Assembly (NCBI GenBank): GCA_022361535.1 | Contig: JAKSAU010000857.1 | Span: forward strand, 1-7,376 | DNA: 7,376 nucleotides | Origin: Desulfobacterales bacterium | GTDB lineage: Bacteria > Desulfobacterota > Desulfobacteria > Desulfobacterales > Desulfobacteraceae | Direction of reading: 5' to 3' | Shown here: piece after piece, positions 5,918 through 7,376 of the stretch | Layout of the letters: each line of letters opens with the position of its first letter | Numbering within the stretch: position 1 is the first letter of the stretch | Notes under the pieces: generated by a model | What the model was told of the DNA's origin: nothing | The model's database searches: none | The model's input: only the letters and a program-made list of their open reading frames with translations | Program-made: the position numbers and the translations under genes

Positions 5918-6616
5918 ATGGGCGTCATGGGAGCTAAAAAGAAAAAAACAAAAGAAGACTTTACGCAAGAAGCTTACATGGGCATCCGTCGGATGTTTTT
6001 CCTTAACGAAATCATCCCGGGACAGAAAATTTCCTATGGGGATCTGGCCAAAAGATTGAACATGAGTACCACCCCGGTGATCCAGGCGTTAAAGCGTCTC
6101 GAGTTCCAGGGTCTGGTCCGCCACGAGCCAAATAGAGGATATTATACGGAAAACATCAGCCTTGAAGAGATTACGGAAATATATGACTTCAGGGAACTGA
6201 TCGAGGTATCTCTTTTGCCGGCCACCATTGCTGCCATGAACAAGACAAAGCTAAAGCGCTTGAAAAAAGCCCTGGACAGCCATTTAGATGCGGTCCGGGA
6301 TATTTTTTTAAAAGATCGTCTACTAAAAGATATGGAGTTCCATCTGACCCTGGCAGAGTTGTCAGGCAACCAGATCCGGATAGCCTCTCTAAAATATCTT
6401 TTTGATCTGCTCTATCTGAAATACAGGGGCAATATCTTGTTTGTCACTCCCATGGATACGGTTGATGCCGAACACGTTCAATTGTACGATTATATTGCTG
6501 CGGGTAATCTTGAAGGGGCACAAGAAGTGCTGGGCAAGCATATTTCAAATGTGAAAAAACATGCGATTCTCAGCATAGAACGGATGAACAAAGAAAAGAA
6601 CGCAAAAACAATATGA
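5918..6616 (+). CDS. GntR-family transcriptional regulator, FCD (FadR) subfamily
   Basis: A 232-residue DNA-binding regulator expected to respond to a small organic acid. The N-terminal winged helix spans about 16-80: ISYGDLAKRLNMSTTPVIQA (38-57) contains the helix-turn-helix and RHEPNRGYYT (68-77) is the wing. The FCD ligand domain spans about 83-220. D138 and H142 (in KDMEFH), H186 (AEHVQLYDYI) and H208 (GKHISNVKKH) match the Asp plus three His metal site known in FCD proteins, so the effector pocket probably holds a divalent metal. The start is uncertain: TTG 5915, ATG 5918 and ATG 5927 are in frame and none has a good ribosome binding site. I use ATG 5918. The basic N-tail GAKKKKTK (5-12) may contact DNA. 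It is divergent from the korA operon, its likely target, and 10 bases before the RHH gene, so it probably heads its own short operon. Confidence 0.9.
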   Translation: MGVMGAKKKKTKEDFTQEAYMGIRRMFFLNEIIPGQKISYGDLAKRLNMSTTPVIQALKRLEFQGLVRHEPNRGYYTENISLEEITEIYDFRELIEVSLLPATIAAMNKTKLKRLKKALDSHLDAVRDIFLKDRLLKDMEFHLTLAELSGNQIRIASLKYLFDLLYLKYRGNILFVTPMDTVDAEHVQLYDYIAAGNLEGAQEVLGKHISNVKKHAILSIERMNKEKNAKTI

Positions 6617-6626
6617 AAGGCCAGTG

Positions 6627-6800
6627 ATGAAAGATAAAGACCTTTTTGCAGAATGTGCTGATCCTGAAAAACAGAGCATGACCATAGAATTGCCCTGTGA
6701 AATGGCAGCTCGGATCCAGAAACTGGCAGAAGAAAAAAACACCAGCCTGTCCAATATTCTGATTGAGGCACTGGATAGCTTTCTAAGGCGCCAGCCCTGA
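6627..6800 (+). CDS. Small ribbon-helix-helix (CopG/Arc-type) DNA-binding protein
   Basis: A 57-residue protein. After a 16-residue N-terminal extension, SMTIELPCEMAARI (17-30) gives the beta strand followed by the first helix, and KNTSLSNILIEALDSFLRR (37-55) gives the turn and second helix of an RHH fold. Such proteins dimerise through the strand and bind DNA as regulators or antitoxins. GAAAGG (6615-6620) lies 6 bases upstream of ATG 6627; a GTG directly before it (6624) is less likely. It follows the GntR stop by 10 bases, suggesting co-transcription. No toxin-like ORF is adjacent, so a local regulator is more likely than an antitoxin. It might act on the inverted repeat just downstream (6818-6846), which is inference. 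Confidence 0.75.
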   Translation: MKDKDLFAECADPEKQSMTIELPCEMAARIQKLAEEKNTSLSNILIEALDSFLRRQP

Positions 6801-6817
6801 TGCTACACAATATGTAA

Positions 6818-6856
6818 AATATCGGCTGGGTGCCGCCGACGATATTCAATTTTTTT
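6818..6856 (+). promoter_or_regulatory. Hairpin plus T-run ahead of the GrdB-like gene (possible attenuator or operator)
   Basis: AATATCG (6818-6824) and CGATATT (6840-6846) are perfect inverted copies around a 15-base GC-rich loop in which GGC and GCC could extend the stem. Seven Ts follow at 6850-6856, then the AAGGAGG ribosome binding site (6857-6863). The layout resembles an intrinsic terminator or attenuator between the RHH and GrdB-like genes. The lower stem is AT-rich, so its strength is doubtful. It could instead be an operator. Confidence 0.4.
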
Positions 6857-6869
6857 AAGGAGGCAGCCC

Positions 6870-7376
6870 ATGACCAAAGAAGACATAGAAAAAGAGAGCT
6901 TTGAAGATTTTCGAAAATCTTTTTTCTACGGCGAAAGATCAAATCTTTCCTTTAAATTCTTGGCTGACTTAACCGATGAAGCAGCAGGCCTTTTTTTTCA
7001 AGATCTTTTTAAACAAGTTGTCACAGCAATCGACACACAAGATGTAAGCGACCTTAAGTCCTGCCTTGCAGAAGGGCAGACTCAAGGATACAAGGCACAT
7101 TTAAAATCTGGATTTGACTATGATGAAGGCCCCTTTACTCCGCTGCCAGCCCCTTTGTCAGAGTTGAAGCTGACCCTTTTTACGTCTTCAGGCCACTTTT
7201 TGGAAGGTGAAGACCCCAATCCCTTTGGGGTGAAAAACATGACCCAGGATCAGGCTGAGGCCAGGATTTTTGATTTTTTAAAGGAAGAGCCGGTATTGAC
7301 CGGTATCCCATTTGATTGTGATCCCGGCAAACTTCGCGTCCGCCATGGTGGATATGATGTATCAGGTGCAATAAAA
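6870..7376 (+). CDS. GrdB-family-like protein (glycine/sarcosine/betaine reductase B type), 3' truncated
   Basis: The first 169 codons of a longer gene cut by the window edge. AAGGAGG (6857-6863) is 6 bases before ATG 6870. Residues 1-95 are soluble and not recognised. From 98 the sequence follows the pattern of the glycine/betaine/sarcosine/D-proline reductase selenoprotein B family: LKLTLFTSSGHFLEG (99-113) resembles its start strand and glycine turn, and LRVRHGGYDVSGAIK (155-169) resembles its (L/I)xxxHxxYD signature, which is normally followed by a D-x-N-x-x-(F/L)P motif that is now off the edge. In Stickland organisms GrdB/PrdB are the substrate-binding, selenocysteine- or cysteine-containing subunits of reductases, but many shorter relatives in other bacteria have no known role. 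The redox Cys/Sec region would be beyond the edge, so activity cannot be judged. It sits behind the GntR and RHH genes. Confidence 0.65.
   Translation, partial: MTKEDIEKESFEDFRKSFFYGERSNLSFKFLADLTDEAAGLFFQDLFKQVVTAIDTQDVSDLKSCLAEGQTQGYKAHLKSGFDYDEGPFTPLPAPLSELKLTLFTSSGHFLEGEDPNPFGVKNMTQDQAEARIFDFLKEEPVLTGIPFDCDPGKLRVRHGGYDVSGAIK

Noticed and set aside
6627..6800. RHH protein as the antitoxin of a toxin-antitoxin pair
   Set aside because: The neighbouring genes are a GntR regulator and a GrdB-like protein. No small toxin-like ORF (RelE, MazF, PIN or Fic type) is adjacent in the window.
6490..6942. 150-codon minus-strand reading frame opposite the GntR tail, RHH and GrdB-like start
   Set aside because: It overlaps three better-supported plus-strand genes, its sequence matches no protein pattern, and the RHH and GntR products have clear domain signatures.

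Overview
The window looks like chromosomal DNA from an anaerobic, sulfate-reducer-like Desulfobacterota bacterium, probably near Desulfobacteraceae. This is an inference from three things: a ferredoxin-type 2-oxoacid oxidoreductase, a methyltransferase resembling a family known from Desulfovibrio-type genomes, and a glycine/betaine-reductase-B-like protein. I see no rRNA, tRNA, CRISPR array, phage gene or complete insertion sequence.

Layout. Positions 1-807 (+) hold the end of a two-helix membrane protein whose C-terminal domain resembles DUF3576; it is open at the left edge. It converges on a minus-strand block. In order of transcription, that block is korA-like (5722-4607), a korB-korC fusion (4614-3322) and a strong hairpin (3285-3310), then separately a SAM methyltransferase (3149-2457) and a secreted M23 peptidase (2198-1008). 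To the right, on the plus strand, lie a GntR/FCD regulator (5918-6616), a 57-residue ribbon-helix-helix protein (6627-6800) and the start of a GrdB-family-like protein (6870 to the right edge, truncated).

How the genes may work together. The 2-oxoacid:ferredoxin oxidoreductase genes overlap by 8 bases and are divergently transcribed from the GntR regulator. The 195-base intergenic region is rich in repeats. It has a perfect TTGACA -35 box facing korA with a FadR-like half-palindrome in the promoter spacer, and a 7-bp inverted repeat abutting the regulator's start. The simplest model is that the FCD regulator senses a small organic acid and controls both the oxidoreductase and its own short operon, which includes the small RHH protein and the GrdB-like protein. 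The substrate cannot be read from the sequence.

Main oddities: a TPP subunit fused to a gamma domain with no ferredoxin-like delta subunit nearby; an M23 peptidase whose last zinc-ligand histidine is cysteine; a DUF3576-like domain on a two-helix membrane anchor; and a hairpin plus T-run directly before the GrdB-like gene's ribosome binding site. No single element clearly amounts to an undescribed system. The divergent GntR/RHH/GrdB-like versus KorA/KorBC arrangement is the best candidate for a new metabolic module.
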